This document shows, piece by piece, positions 10,958-22,216 of a stretch of 64,000 nt of DNA. This DNA comes from Rhynchopus euleeides (Eukaryota; Euglenozoa; Diplonemea; Diplonemida; Diplonemidae). The stretch lies in the NCBI GenBank assembly GCA_963210315.1, contig OY723313.1:868001-932000 (forward strand). Direction: 5' to 3'. Numbering within the stretch: position 1 is the stretch's first letter; each line of letters begins with the position of its first letter. The position numbers were made by a program, and so were the translations under genes. The notes beneath the pieces were generated by a model that worked only from the letters and a program-made list of their open reading frames with translations, did not search any database and had not been told where the DNA came from.

Positions 10958-12396
10958 GGCAGCAGAACGGGAACAGGAACGGAAACGAAATCAGGCCCTG
11001 CTGCTGTGCGTGCGTCAAAGTGTCCCGCCTCGCTCGATATGCCTCGAGTCGGGGCAGGGACCCAGGGCAGCACGTGCGGCAGGGCACGGCTGAATCTCAT
11101 ACTTTACGGGATGGTTACGGGTGGAGGCGGATGGGGGTACTCTCTTACTCTCTCTCTCTCAAGTGCAGAAACATCGGAGCCTGGTTGGCTATTTCAGGTG
11201 TATGCCTTTCTATGCAATGGAAAGGGAAATTGAAGTCAAAGCTGTTGTTGCGTTCATTCCAACCCACTCCAAAAAGTGGTCAGCACCCGCAACACATCTT
11301 GGCGCGATTCTGGCGTGCTGCACGCACAGAGAGCGGGGTGCCAATATTCCGCTGTTATTGTTTTGTAACCTCTCACGTCTCACATCGTTGAAGGAGGAAA
11401 TGGAACACAACAAGCAGGCCCGGTTATTCAACCACTGGTCAAGGCGGCATTAGCAAGTGCCGCATTGCAGAGCCACATCTCACCTCATCACAGGGCGAGG
11501 TGTGTGCATTTCCCCATCCCATACCCGTTTTCAATGGCGGCATGTGTCTGCTGTGTTCCATTTCCATTTCCTTTCGTTTGTTTCTTCCCCCTCTCCCTCC
11601 CTCCCTCCCTCCTTCCCACCCTTCACCCCCGATTTGCTTCTCTACGACTACGGTACCTGCCCCACGCATGTTGTTGCGCACCGGCATGTCTTTTTTGCAT
11701 CACACAGTCAGTCTGTTCGCTACGGCGGCGCCTCACCACAGCGGTGCGGGTGTTGCCCATCCCTCTTCTGCCTGCGGCGATCCATGCGACTATACGCCCA
11801 TATTTGTATATTTGTCCTTGTGGCACAGGTGTGCCCCGAGCCCCCGCTCCGCTTGCACCCTCGCCTCTCAGCAGCGCTGTGCCCTGTGTTGCGTCACATG
11901 CCGCACACAGTAGCGCAGTTCAGTTGGACTATTTGACCGGTTGGACAGTATTTGTTTGTACATCCATGCCGGCGTCAGCCACGCGGGGTCCCCCCAGGCT
12001 GGCCCACCGCGCGGGCCGTGGCTGACACTACCCCTGTCTGCCCTCCTTGTTGTTCTTCTGTGTGGTGTGGTGTGGTGTGGTGGGAAAATGTCGCCACAAC
12101 AAAAAAATAATAAAAGAAAGACAACAAGCGGAATCAACGAATGCACCGGAAGCAAATCGCAGCGCAAGTCCCACCTTCTCCCCCCCCCTGTCCGGTGTTT
12201 GTGATTGGTTTAGCATGACACCGGGTGCAACAAACCAATCTGTTCTCACGCAGTTGCTGGGCAGTGTTGCTCGTGTAAAGCGAAATGGTGGTGCGATTTT
12301 ATTGACAAGGGTGATTCTGATTTGCATAGGCAGCACCACCGCACACCACCGCGCAGATACCGGGACCGGGCAGCGTTCACAGCCCCAGAAGACACT

Positions 12397-14490
12397 ATGC
12401 ACGGCAGCGCGTGCCCCCCATGGCGGATGGCGCTCGTCGGTGTGGCGGTAGCGGGGTGGTGCAGCAGCTTTGCGCATGGCGCACCTGGTAAGGTCGCAGA
12501 GCTGAGTTTGGAGGAGAAACGGGCAATGCTGGATGCGCACAACGCACAGCGGAGGTTGTGGGCGAAGGGCGGGCAGGGCCTAGGTGGTCGTCACCCTCAG
12601 GCTGCCGGGATCGCGGAGATGTACTGGGACCCCGGTCTGGAGGCGATGGCGAAGAAGCGGGCGGCGCACTGCTACTACGGGCACTTCGGCGGGGCGGGTG
12701 GGATCAATGACGACTACAAGGAGATAAAGGACAAGGTGACGTACGGATGGACATCGCCTGTCACCGCAGGGGAAAATGTCGCGCTTTTTAAGAATAACGA
12801 CGATGATTTCACGGAGGCAGCCGACAGAACATCGTTTATGACAAACGCTGTGAGCGGGTGGGTGGCTGAGGGGAAGCTGTTCGACTGGCAGCGGAAGATC
12901 TGCTATGCGGATACATGCGGGCACTGGAACCAGGTGGTTACCACAAAGACGCGCTACATCGGCTGCGCGGCAGCTGCCTGCGAGGACGGGATCGTGGGTG
13001 CACCTCCGCAGTGGGATTCGGGGGTGGTGGTGCAGTGCAACTACTGGCCGCCGATGGAGGCGGACTACCCGTATCCAGACGGGCTGAATGACGGTTATGC
13101 TTCGATCTGCCTCGGGTGCACCTACTGGGGGTTGGACTCCAACATCTGCAACGATTACCTGTGCACGGGGGGGATCAACCCGCTGTGGTACTCGACCGGG
13201 TCGATAAACGACACCGTGACGCAGTGCCAGGACGGGCTGGGGCGCCCAGTGTCGGCCTGCAAGGCAGAAGGGAACTATTACACCGCAGTCCCGCCCCCGA
13301 CCGAAGTGCCCAGCACAGCTACACCTGGACCTCCGACGCCCGCACCCCCCAATGCGGCGCAAACCGAGTGCCCACAGGCGGTGCGGGTTGCGTCATTCGT
13401 GTCCGCCGCCACGTTTGACCAGAACGCGCCGCTGACGTTTGGCGGGAACTTCCGTGTGACGGGCAGGGCTATGTTCGGACTGTTCACCCGCAGTGCGCGT
13501 GTGTTTGACTTTGGGAACGGGCCTGACCTGGGGGACAATGTGGTTCTCCATCAGTACGCGAACACCGGCAGGCTGGCGCTGTCCGTGCTTGTGGGCACCA
13601 GTTGGCAGTCCATCACATGCAGCAAGCACTCACCTCTGGACCGGACCTTTACCTTCGAGGCGTGTGTGATGGACGGACAGGCGACGCTGTATCTGAACGG
13701 TGAGTTGTGTGCAGAGGGGCCCGTCGCTGCACCGCGTGTCGTTGAGCGGAGTGGCAACTTTATCGGGAAGAGCCACTGGGCAGTCGACCGCGACCTGGAG
13801 GGCGAGGTGTCCTGGTTTCAGCTGGACATGTGTGGGGCTGGCAACGCAGTCCCCTCGGCGACTGCAGTGCCCAGCACAGCTACACCTGCACCCCCGACGA
13901 CCGCAGCGCCCACTACAGCTACGCCTACACCCCCTACGACTGCGGTGCCCAGCACAGCTACACCTGTGCCTCCGCCTGTTGCGACCCCCGCACCCGTCGC
14001 CGACCCGGCGCACACCGAGTGCCCACAGGCGGCGCGGGTTGTGTCATTCCAGTCCGTCGACACGTTTGACCAGAACGCGCCGCTGACGTTCGGCGGGAAC
14101 TTCCGTGTGACGGCCCGTGTTCTGATCAACAGGTACGGCAAATATGCGCGTGTGTTTGACTTTGGGAACGGGCGTCCGCAGGACAACGTGCTTGTCACAC
14201 AGCACGGGTGGAGCGGCAAGCTGTCGCTGTTCGTGTTTGTGGGCACCCGTTCGCAGTCCATCACATGCGACAGGCAGGCACCTCTGGGGCGCGTCTTTGC
14301 CTTCGAGGTGTCTGTGCTCAACGGAAAGGCGGCGATGTATGTGGACGGTGCCCTGTGTGCACAGGGGCCCGTCAATGCACCACCTGCCGTGCAGCGGAAC
14401 GGCAACCTCATCGGGCTGAGCCACTGGTCACATGACAGCCCGCTGGACGGCGAGGTGACCTCGTTTGAGCTGGACACGTGTGGGGCGTGA
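12397..14490 (+). CDS. CAP/LamG array gene, copy 4
   Basis: Complete 697-aa copy, identical in protein to copy 1. Its downstream spacer (14491-15937) is 1,447 bp because of a private 8-bp insertion at 15105-15112, not because of the TC tract. Confidence 0.92.
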   Translation: MHGSACPPWRMALVGVAVAGWCSSFAHGAPGKVAELSLEEKRAMLDAHNAQRRLWAKGGQGLGGRHPQAAGIAEMYWDPGLEAMAKKRAAHCYYGHFGGAGGINDDYKEIKDKVTYGWTSPVTAGENVALFKNNDDDFTEAADRTSFMTNAVSGWVAEGKLFDWQRKICYADTCGHWNQVVTTKTRYIGCAAAACEDGIVGAPPQWDSGVVVQCNYWPPMEADYPYPDGLNDGYASICLGCTYWGLDSNICNDYLCTGGINPLWYSTGSINDTVTQCQDGLGRPVSACKAEGNYYTAVPPPTEVPSTATPGPPTPAPPNAAQTECPQAVRVASFVSAATFDQNAPLTFGGNFRVTGRAMFGLFTRSARVFDFGNGPDLGDNVVLHQYANTGRLALSVLVGTSWQSITCSKHSPLDRTFTFEACVMDGQATLYLNGELCAEGPVAAPRVVERSGNFIGKSHWAVDRDLEGEVSWFQLDMCGAGNAVPSATAVPSTATPAPPTTAAPTTATPTPPTTAVPSTATPVPPPVATPAPVADPAHTECPQAARVVSFQSVDTFDQNAPLTFGGNFRVTARVLINRYGKYARVFDFGNGRPQDNVLVTQHGWSGKLSLFVFVGTRSQSITCDRQAPLGRVFAFEVSVLNGKAAMYVDGALCAQGPVNAPPAVQRNGNLIGLSHWSHDSPLDGEVTSFELDTCGA

Positions 14491-15104
14491 GGCAGCAGAA
14501 CGGGAACAGGAACGGAAACGAAATCAGGCCCTGCTGCTGTGCGTGCGTCAAAGTGTCCCGCCTCGCTCGATATGCCTCGAGTCGGGGCAGGGACCCAGGG
14601 CAGCACGTGCGGCAGGGCACGGCTGAATCTCATACTTTACGGGATGGTTACGGGTGGAGGCGGATGGGGGTACTCTCTTACTCTCTCTCTCTCAAGTGCA
14701 GAAACATCGGAGCCTGGTTGGCTATTTCAGGTGTATGCCTTTCTATGCAATGGAAAGGGAAATTGAAGTCAAAGCTGTTGTTGCGTTCATTCCAACCCAC
14801 TCCAAAAAGTGGTCAGCACCCGCAACACATCTTGGCGCGATTCTGGCGTGCTGCACGCACAGAGAGCGGGGTGCCAATATTCCGCTGTTATTGTTTTGTA
14901 ACCTCTCACGTCTCACATCGTTGAAGGAGGAAATGGAACACAACAAGCAGGCCCGGTTATTCAACCACTGGTCAAGGCGGCATTAGCAAGTGCCGCATTG
15001 CAGAGCCACATCTCACCTCATCACAGGGCGAGGTGTGTGCATTTCCCCATCCCATACCCGTTTTCAATGGCGGCATGTGTCTGCTGTGTTCCATTTCCAT
15101 TTCC

Positions 15105-15112
15105 TCATTTCC
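15105..15112 (+). repeat. Private 8-bp duplication in one spacer
   Basis: The pyrimidine tract here reads with one extra TCATTTCC block compared with every other spacer. It is a slippage-type duplication of the neighbouring CATTTCC motif and marks this unit uniquely. Confidence 0.85.
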
Positions 15113-15937
15113 TTTCGTTTGTTTCTTCCCCCTCTCCCTCCCTCCCTCCCTCCTTCCCACCCTTCACCCCCGATTTGCTTCTCTACGACTACGGTACCTG
15201 CCCCACGCATGTTGTTGCGCACCGGCATGTCTTTTTTGCATCACACAGTCAGTCTGTTCGCTACGGCGGCGCCTCACCACAGCGGTGCGGGTGTTGCCCA
15301 TCCCTCTTCTGCCTGCGGCGATCCATGCGACTATACGCCCATATTTGTATATTTGTCCTTGTGGCACAGGTGTGCCCCGAGCCCCCGCTCCGCTTGCACC
15401 CTCGCCTCTCAGCAGCGCTGTGCCCTGTGTTGCGTCACATGCCGCACACAGTAGCGCAGTTCAGTTGGACTATTTGACCGGTTGGACAGTATTTGTTTGT
15501 ACATCCATGCCGGCGTCAGCCACGCGGGGTCCCCCCAGGCTGGCCCACCGCGCGGGCCGTGGCTGACACTACCCCTGTCTGCCCTCCTTGTTGTTCTTCT
15601 GTGTGGTGTGGTGTGGTGTGGTGGGAAAATGTCGCCACAACAAAAAAATAATAAAAGAAAGACAACAAGCGGAATCAACGAATGCACCGGAAGCAAATCG
15701 CAGCGCAAGTCCCACCTTCTCCCCCCCCCTGTCCGGTGTTTGTGATTGGTTTAGCATGACACCGGGTGCAACAAACCAATCTGTTCTCACGCAGTTGCTG
15801 GGCAGTGTTGCTCGTGTAAAGCGAAATGGTGGTGCGATTTTATTGACAAGGGTGATTCTGATTTGCATAGGCAGCACCACCGCACACCACCGCGCAGATA
15901 CCGGGACCGGGCAGCGTTCACAGCCCCAGAAGACACT

Positions 15938-18031
15938 ATGCACGGCAGCGCGTGCCCCCCATGGCGGATGGCGCTCGTCGGTGTGGCGGTAGCGGGGTGG
16001 TGCAGCAGCTTTGCGCATGGCGCACCTGGTAAGGTCGCAGAGCTGAGTTTGGAGGAGAAACGGGCAATGCTGGATGCGCACAACGCACAGCGGAGGTTGT
16101 GGGCGAAGGGCGGGCAGGGCCTAGGTGGTCGTCACCCTCAGGCTGCCGGGATCGCGGAGATGTACTGGGACCCCGGTCTGGAGGCGATGGCGAAGAAGCG
16201 GGCGGCGCACTGCTACTACGGGCACTTCGGCGGGGCGGGTGGGATCAATGACGACTACAAGGAGATAAAGGACAAGGTGACGTACGGATGGACATCGCCT
16301 GTCACCGCAGGGGAAAATGTCGCGCTTTTTAAGAATAACGACGATGATTTCACGGAGGCAGCCGACAGAACATCGTTTATGACAAACGCTGTGAGCGGGT
16401 GGGTGGCTGAGGGGAAGCTGTTCGACTGGCAGCGGAAGATCTGCTATGCGGATACATGCGGGCACTGGAACCAGGTGGTTACCACAAAGACGCGCTACAT
16501 CGGCTGCGCGGCAGCTGCCTGCGAGGACGGGATCGTGGGTGCACCTCCGCAGTGGGATTCGGGGGTGGTGGTGCAGTGCAACTACTGGCCGCCGATGGAG
16601 GCGGACTACCCGTATCCAGACGGGCTGAATGACGGTTATGCTTCGATCTGCCTCGGGTGCACCTACTGGGGGTTGGACTCCAACATCTGCAACGATTACC
16701 TGTGCACGGGGGGGATCAACCCGCTGTGGTACTCGACCGGGTCGATAAACGACACCGTGACGCAGTGCCAGGACGGGCTGGGGCGCCCAGTGTCGGCCTG
16801 CAAGGCAGAAGGGAACTATTACACCGCAGTCCCGCCCCCGACCGAAGTGCCCAGCACAGCTACACCTGGACCTCCGACGCCCGCACCCCCCAATGCGGCG
16901 CAAACCGAGTGCCCACAGGCGGTGCGGGTTGCGTCATTCGTGTCCGCCGCCACGTTTGACCAGAACGCGCCGCTGACGTTTGGCGGGAACTTCCGTGTGA
17001 CGGGCAGGGCTATGTTCGGACTGTTCACCCGCAGTGCGCGTGTGTTTGACTTTGGGAACGGGCCTGACCTGGGGGACAATGTGGTTCTCCATCAGTACGC
17101 GAACACCGGCAGGCTGGCGCTGTCCGTGCTTGTGGGCACCAGTTGGCAGTCCATCACATGCAGCAAGCACTCACCTCTGGACCGGACCTTTACCTTCGAG
17201 GCGTGTGTGATGGACGGACAGGCGACGCTGTATCTGAACGGTGAGTTGTGTGCAGAGGGGCCCGTCGCTGCACCGCGTGTCGTTGAGCGGAGTGGCAACT
17301 TTATCGGGAAGAGCCACTGGGCAGTCGACCGCGACCTGGAGGGCGAGGTGTCCTGGTTTCAGCTGGACATGTGTGGGGCTGGCAACGCAGTCCCCTCGGC
17401 GACTGCAGTGCCCAGCACAGCTACACCTGCACCCCCGACGACCGCAGCGCCCACTACAGCTACGCCTACACCCCCTACGACTGCGGTGCCCAGCACAGCT
17501 ACACCTGTGCCTCCGCCTGTTGCGACCCCCGCACCCGTCGCCGACCCGGCGCACACCGAGTGCCCACAGGCGGCGCGGGTTGTGTCATTCCAGTCCGTCG
17601 ACACGTTTGACCAGAACGCGCCGCTGACGTTCGGCGGGAACTTCCGTGTGACGGCCCGTGTTCTGATCAACAGGTACGGCAAATATGCGCGTGTGTTTGA
17701 CTTTGGGAACGGGCGTCCGCAGGACAACGTGCTTGTCACACAGCACGGGTGGAGCGGCAAGCTGTCGCTGTTCGTGTTTGTGGGCACCCGTTCGCAGTCC
17801 ATCACATGCGACAGGCAGGCACCTCTGGGGCGCGTCTTTGCCTTCGAGGTGTCTGTGCTCAACGGAAAGGCGGCGATGTATGTGGACGGTGCCCTGTGTG
17901 CACAGGGGCCCGTCAATGCACCACCTGCCGTGCAGCGGAACGGCAACCTCATCGGGCTGAGCCACTGGTCACATGACAGCCCGCTGGACGGCGAGGTGAC
18001 CTCGTTTGAGCTGGACACGTGTGGGGCGTGA
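15938..18031 (+). CDS. CAP/LamG array gene, copy 5
   Basis: Complete 697-aa copy, identical in protein to copy 1. Spacer 18032-19470 is the short form. Confidence 0.92.
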   Translation: MHGSACPPWRMALVGVAVAGWCSSFAHGAPGKVAELSLEEKRAMLDAHNAQRRLWAKGGQGLGGRHPQAAGIAEMYWDPGLEAMAKKRAAHCYYGHFGGAGGINDDYKEIKDKVTYGWTSPVTAGENVALFKNNDDDFTEAADRTSFMTNAVSGWVAEGKLFDWQRKICYADTCGHWNQVVTTKTRYIGCAAAACEDGIVGAPPQWDSGVVVQCNYWPPMEADYPYPDGLNDGYASICLGCTYWGLDSNICNDYLCTGGINPLWYSTGSINDTVTQCQDGLGRPVSACKAEGNYYTAVPPPTEVPSTATPGPPTPAPPNAAQTECPQAVRVASFVSAATFDQNAPLTFGGNFRVTGRAMFGLFTRSARVFDFGNGPDLGDNVVLHQYANTGRLALSVLVGTSWQSITCSKHSPLDRTFTFEACVMDGQATLYLNGELCAEGPVAAPRVVERSGNFIGKSHWAVDRDLEGEVSWFQLDMCGAGNAVPSATAVPSTATPAPPTTAAPTTATPTPPTTAVPSTATPVPPPVATPAPVADPAHTECPQAARVVSFQSVDTFDQNAPLTFGGNFRVTARVLINRYGKYARVFDFGNGRPQDNVLVTQHGWSGKLSLFVFVGTRSQSITCDRQAPLGRVFAFEVSVLNGKAAMYVDGALCAQGPVNAPPAVQRNGNLIGLSHWSHDSPLDGEVTSFELDTCGA

Positions 18032-19470
18032 GGCAGCAGAACGGGAACAGGAACGGAAACGAAATCAGGCCCTGCTGCTGTGCGTGCGTCAAAGTGTCCC
18101 GCCTCGCTCGATATGCCTCGAGTCGGGGCAGGGACCCAGGGCAGCACGTGCGGCAGGGCACGGCTGAATCTCATACTTTACGGGATGGTTACGGGTGGAG
18201 GCGGATGGGGGTACTCTCTTACTCTCTCTCTCTCAAGTGCAGAAACATCGGAGCCTGGTTGGCTATTTCAGGTGTATGCCTTTCTATGCAATGGAAAGGG
18301 AAATTGAAGTCAAAGCTGTTGTTGCGTTCATTCCAACCCACTCCAAAAAGTGGTCAGCACCCGCAACACATCTTGGCGCGATTCTGGCGTGCTGCACGCA
18401 CAGAGAGCGGGGTGCCAATATTCCGCTGTTATTGTTTTGTAACCTCTCACGTCTCACATCGTTGAAGGAGGAAATGGAACACAACAAGCAGGCCCGGTTA
18501 TTCAACCACTGGTCAAGGCGGCATTAGCAAGTGCCGCATTGCAGAGCCACATCTCACCTCATCACAGGGCGAGGTGTGTGCATTTCCCCATCCCATACCC
18601 GTTTTCAATGGCGGCATGTGTCTGCTGTGTTCCATTTCCATTTCCTTTCGTTTGTTTCTTCCCCCTCTCCCTCCCTCCCTCCCTCCTTCCCACCCTTCAC
18701 CCCCGATTTGCTTCTCTACGACTACGGTACCTGCCCCACGCATGTTGTTGCGCACCGGCATGTCTTTTTTGCATCACACAGTCAGTCTGTTCGCTACGGC
18801 GGCGCCTCACCACAGCGGTGCGGGTGTTGCCCATCCCTCTTCTGCCTGCGGCGATCCATGCGACTATACGCCCATATTTGTATATTTGTCCTTGTGGCAC
18901 AGGTGTGCCCCGAGCCCCCGCTCCGCTTGCACCCTCGCCTCTCAGCAGCGCTGTGCCCTGTGTTGCGTCACATGCCGCACACAGTAGCGCAGTTCAGTTG
19001 GACTATTTGACCGGTTGGACAGTATTTGTTTGTACATCCATGCCGGCGTCAGCCACGCGGGGTCCCCCCAGGCTGGCCCACCGCGCGGGCCGTGGCTGAC
19101 ACTACCCCTGTCTGCCCTCCTTGTTGTTCTTCTGTGTGGTGTGGTGTGGTGTGGTGGGAAAATGTCGCCACAACAAAAAAATAATAAAAGAAAGACAACA
19201 AGCGGAATCAACGAATGCACCGGAAGCAAATCGCAGCGCAAGTCCCACCTTCTCCCCCCCCCTGTCCGGTGTTTGTGATTGGTTTAGCATGACACCGGGT
19301 GCAACAAACCAATCTGTTCTCACGCAGTTGCTGGGCAGTGTTGCTCGTGTAAAGCGAAATGGTGGTGCGATTTTATTGACAAGGGTGATTCTGATTTGCA
19401 TAGGCAGCACCACCGCACACCACCGCGCAGATACCGGGACCGGGCAGCGTTCACAGCCCCAGAAGACACT

Positions 19471-20543
19471 ATGCACGGCAGCGCGTGCCCCCCATGGCGG
19501 ATGGCGCTCGTCGGTGTGGCGGTAGCGGGGTGGTGCAGCAGCTTTGCGCATGGCGCACCTGGTAAGGTCGCAGAGCTGAGTTTGGAGGAGAAACGGGCAA
19601 TGCTGGATGCGCACAACGCACAGCGGAGGTTGTGGGCGAAGGGCGGGCAGGGCCTAGGTGGTCGTCACCCTCAGGCTGCCGGGATCGCGGAGATGTACTG
19701 GGACCCCGGTCTGGAGGCGATGGCGAAGAAGCGGGCGGCGCACTGCTACTACGGGCACTTCGGCGGGGCGGGTGGGATCAATGACGACTACAAGGAGATA
19801 AAGGACAAGGTGACGTACGGATGGACATCGCCTGTCACCGCAGGGGAAAATGTCGCGCTTTTTAAGAATAACGACGATGATTTCACGGAGGCAGCCGACA
19901 GAACATCGTTTATGACAAACGCTGTGAGCGGGTGGGTGGCTGAGGGGAAGCTGTTCGACTGGCAGCGGAAGATCTGCTATGCGGATACATGCGGGCACTG
20001 GAACCAGGTGGTTACCACAAAGACGCGCTACATCGGCTGCGCGGCAGCTGCCTGCGAGGACGGGATCGTGGGTGCACCTCCGCAGTGGGATTCGGGGGTG
20101 GTGGTGCAGTGCAACTACTGGCCGCCGATGGAGGCGGACTACCCGTATCCAGACGGGCTGAATGACGGTTATGCTTCGATCTGCCTCGGGTGCACCTACT
20201 GGGGGTTGGACTCCAACATCTGCAACGATTACCTGTGCACGGGGGGGATCAACCCGCTGTGGTACTCGACCGGGTCGATAAACGACACCGTGACGCAGTG
20301 CCAGGACGGGCTGGGGCGCCCAGTGTCGGCCTGCAAGGCAGAAGGGAACTATTACACCGCAGTCCCGCCCCCGACCGAAGTGCCCAGCACAGCTACACCT
20401 GGACCTCCGACGCCCGCACCCCCCAATGCGGCGCAAACCGAGTGCCCACAGGCGGTGCGGGTTGCGTCATTCGTGTCCGCCGCCACGTTTGACCAGAACG
20501 CGCCGCTGACGTTTGGCGGGAACTTCCGTGTGACGGGCAGGGC
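19471..20543 (+). CDS. CAP/LamG array gene, copy 6 (5' part, cut by assembly gap)
   Basis: Codons 1 to about 357 are present and match copy 1: signal peptide, whole CAP domain, Cys-rich region, first linker and the start of the first LamG-like domain. The sequence then enters a run of N at 20544. It is interrupted by the assembly, with no sign of biological truncation. Confidence 0.88.
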
Positions 20544-20743
20544 NNNNNNNNNNNNNNNNNNNNNNNNNNNNNNNNNNNNNNNNNNNNNNNNNNNNNNNNN
20601 NNNNNNNNNNNNNNNNNNNNNNNNNNNNNNNNNNNNNNNNNNNNNNNNNNNNNNNNNNNNNNNNNNNNNNNNNNNNNNNNNNNNNNNNNNNNNNNNNNNN
20701 NNNNNNNNNNNNNNNNNNNNNNNNNNNNNNNNNNNNNNNNNNN
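20544..20743. other. Assembly gap (200 N)
   Basis: Exactly 200 N, a placeholder size. Sequence before the gap stops at gene position 1073. Sequence after it resumes at gene position 623, so the flanks overlap by 451 nt in unit coordinates (20093-20543 repeats as 20744-21194). Deleting the 200 N and the 451-nt overlap restores one unit of 3534 bp. The gap therefore represents either an unmerged overlap or any whole number of missing units. Confidence 0.97.
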
Positions 20744-22216
20744 CGGGGGTGGTGGTGCAGTGCAACTACTGGCCGCCGATGGAGGCGGACTACCCGTATC
20801 CAGACGGGCTGAATGACGGTTATGCTTCGATCTGCCTCGGGTGCACCTACTGGGGGTTGGACTCCAACATCTGCAACGATTACCTGTGCACGGGGGGGAT
20901 CAACCCGCTGTGGTACTCGACCGGGTCGATAAACGACACCGTGACGCAGTGCCAGGACGGGCTGGGGCGCCCAGTGTCGGCCTGCAAGGCAGAAGGGAAC
21001 TATTACACCGCAGTCCCGCCCCCGACCGAAGTGCCCAGCACAGCTACACCTGGACCTCCGACGCCCGCACCCCCCAATGCGGCGCAAACCGAGTGCCCAC
21101 AGGCGGTGCGGGTTGCGTCATTCGTGTCCGCCGCCACGTTTGACCAGAACGCGCCGCTGACGTTTGGCGGGAACTTCCGTGTGACGGGCAGGGCTATGTT
21201 CGGACTGTTCACCCGCAGTGCGCGTGTGTTTGACTTTGGGAACGGGCCTGACCTGGGGGACAATGTGGTTCTCCATCAGTACGCGAACACCGGCAGGCTG
21301 GCGCTGTCCGTGCTTGTGGGCACCAGTTGGCAGTCCATCACATGCAGCAAGCACTCACCTCTGGACCGGACCTTTACCTTCGAGGCGTGTGTGATGGACG
21401 GACAGGCGACGCTGTATCTGAACGGTGAGTTGTGTGCAGAGGGGCCCGTCGCTGCACCGCGTGTCGTTGAGCGGAAGTGGCAACTTTATCGGGAAGAGCC
21501 ACTGGGCAGTCGACCGCGACCTGGAGGGCGAGGTGTCCTGGTTTCAGCTGGACATGTGTGGGGCTGGCAACGCAGTCCCCTCGGCGACTGCAGTGCCCAG
21601 CACAGCTACACCTGCACCCCCGACGACCGCAGCGCCCACTACAGCTACGCCTACACCCCCTACGACTGCGGTGCCCAGCACAGCTACACCTGTGCCTCCG
21701 CCTGTTGCGACCCCCGCACCCGTCGCCGACCCGGCGCACACCGAGTGCCCACAGGCGGCGCGGGTTGTGTCATTCCAGTCCGTCGACACGTTTGACCAGA
21801 ACGCGCCGCTGACGTTCGGCGGGAACTTCCGTGTGACGGCCCGTGTTCTGATCAACAGGTACGGCAAATATGCGCGTGTGTTTGACTTTGGGAACGGGCG
21901 TCCGCAGGACAACGTGCTTGTCACACAGCACGGGTGGAGCGGCAAGCTGTCGCTGTTCGTGTTTGTGGGCACCCGTTCGCAGTCCATCACATGCGACAGG
22001 CAGGCACCTCTGGGGCGCGTCTTTGCCTTCGAGGTGTCTGTGCTCAACGGAAAGGCGGCGATGTATGTGGACGGTGCCCTGTGTGCACAGGGGCCCGTCA
22101 ATGCACCACCTGCCGTGCAGCGGAACGGCAACCTCATCGGGCTGAGCCACTGGTCACATGACAGCCCGCTGGACGGCGAGGTGACCTCGTTTGAGCTGGA
22201 CACGTGTGGGGCGTGA
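20744..22216 (+). pseudogene. CAP/LamG array gene, copy 7 (3' part, frameshifted)
   Basis: Resumes after the gap at codon 208 and runs to the normal stop at 22216. One extra A at about 21475 (GCGGAAGTGG instead of GCGGAGTGG) shifts the frame at residue 452, inside the first LamG-like domain; the shifted frame ends at 21795. The second LamG domain is intact in its own frame (to 22216). Because this block abuts an assembly gap, a consensus error is at least as likely as a real mutation, and it may be the same gene copy as 19471-20543. Spacer 22217-23655 is the short form. Confidence 0.8.

Noticed and set aside
19396..21795. An apparent 799-codon fusion protein across the gap
   Set aside because: The N run happens to keep frame; it joins two array copies and then follows a frameshifted reading.
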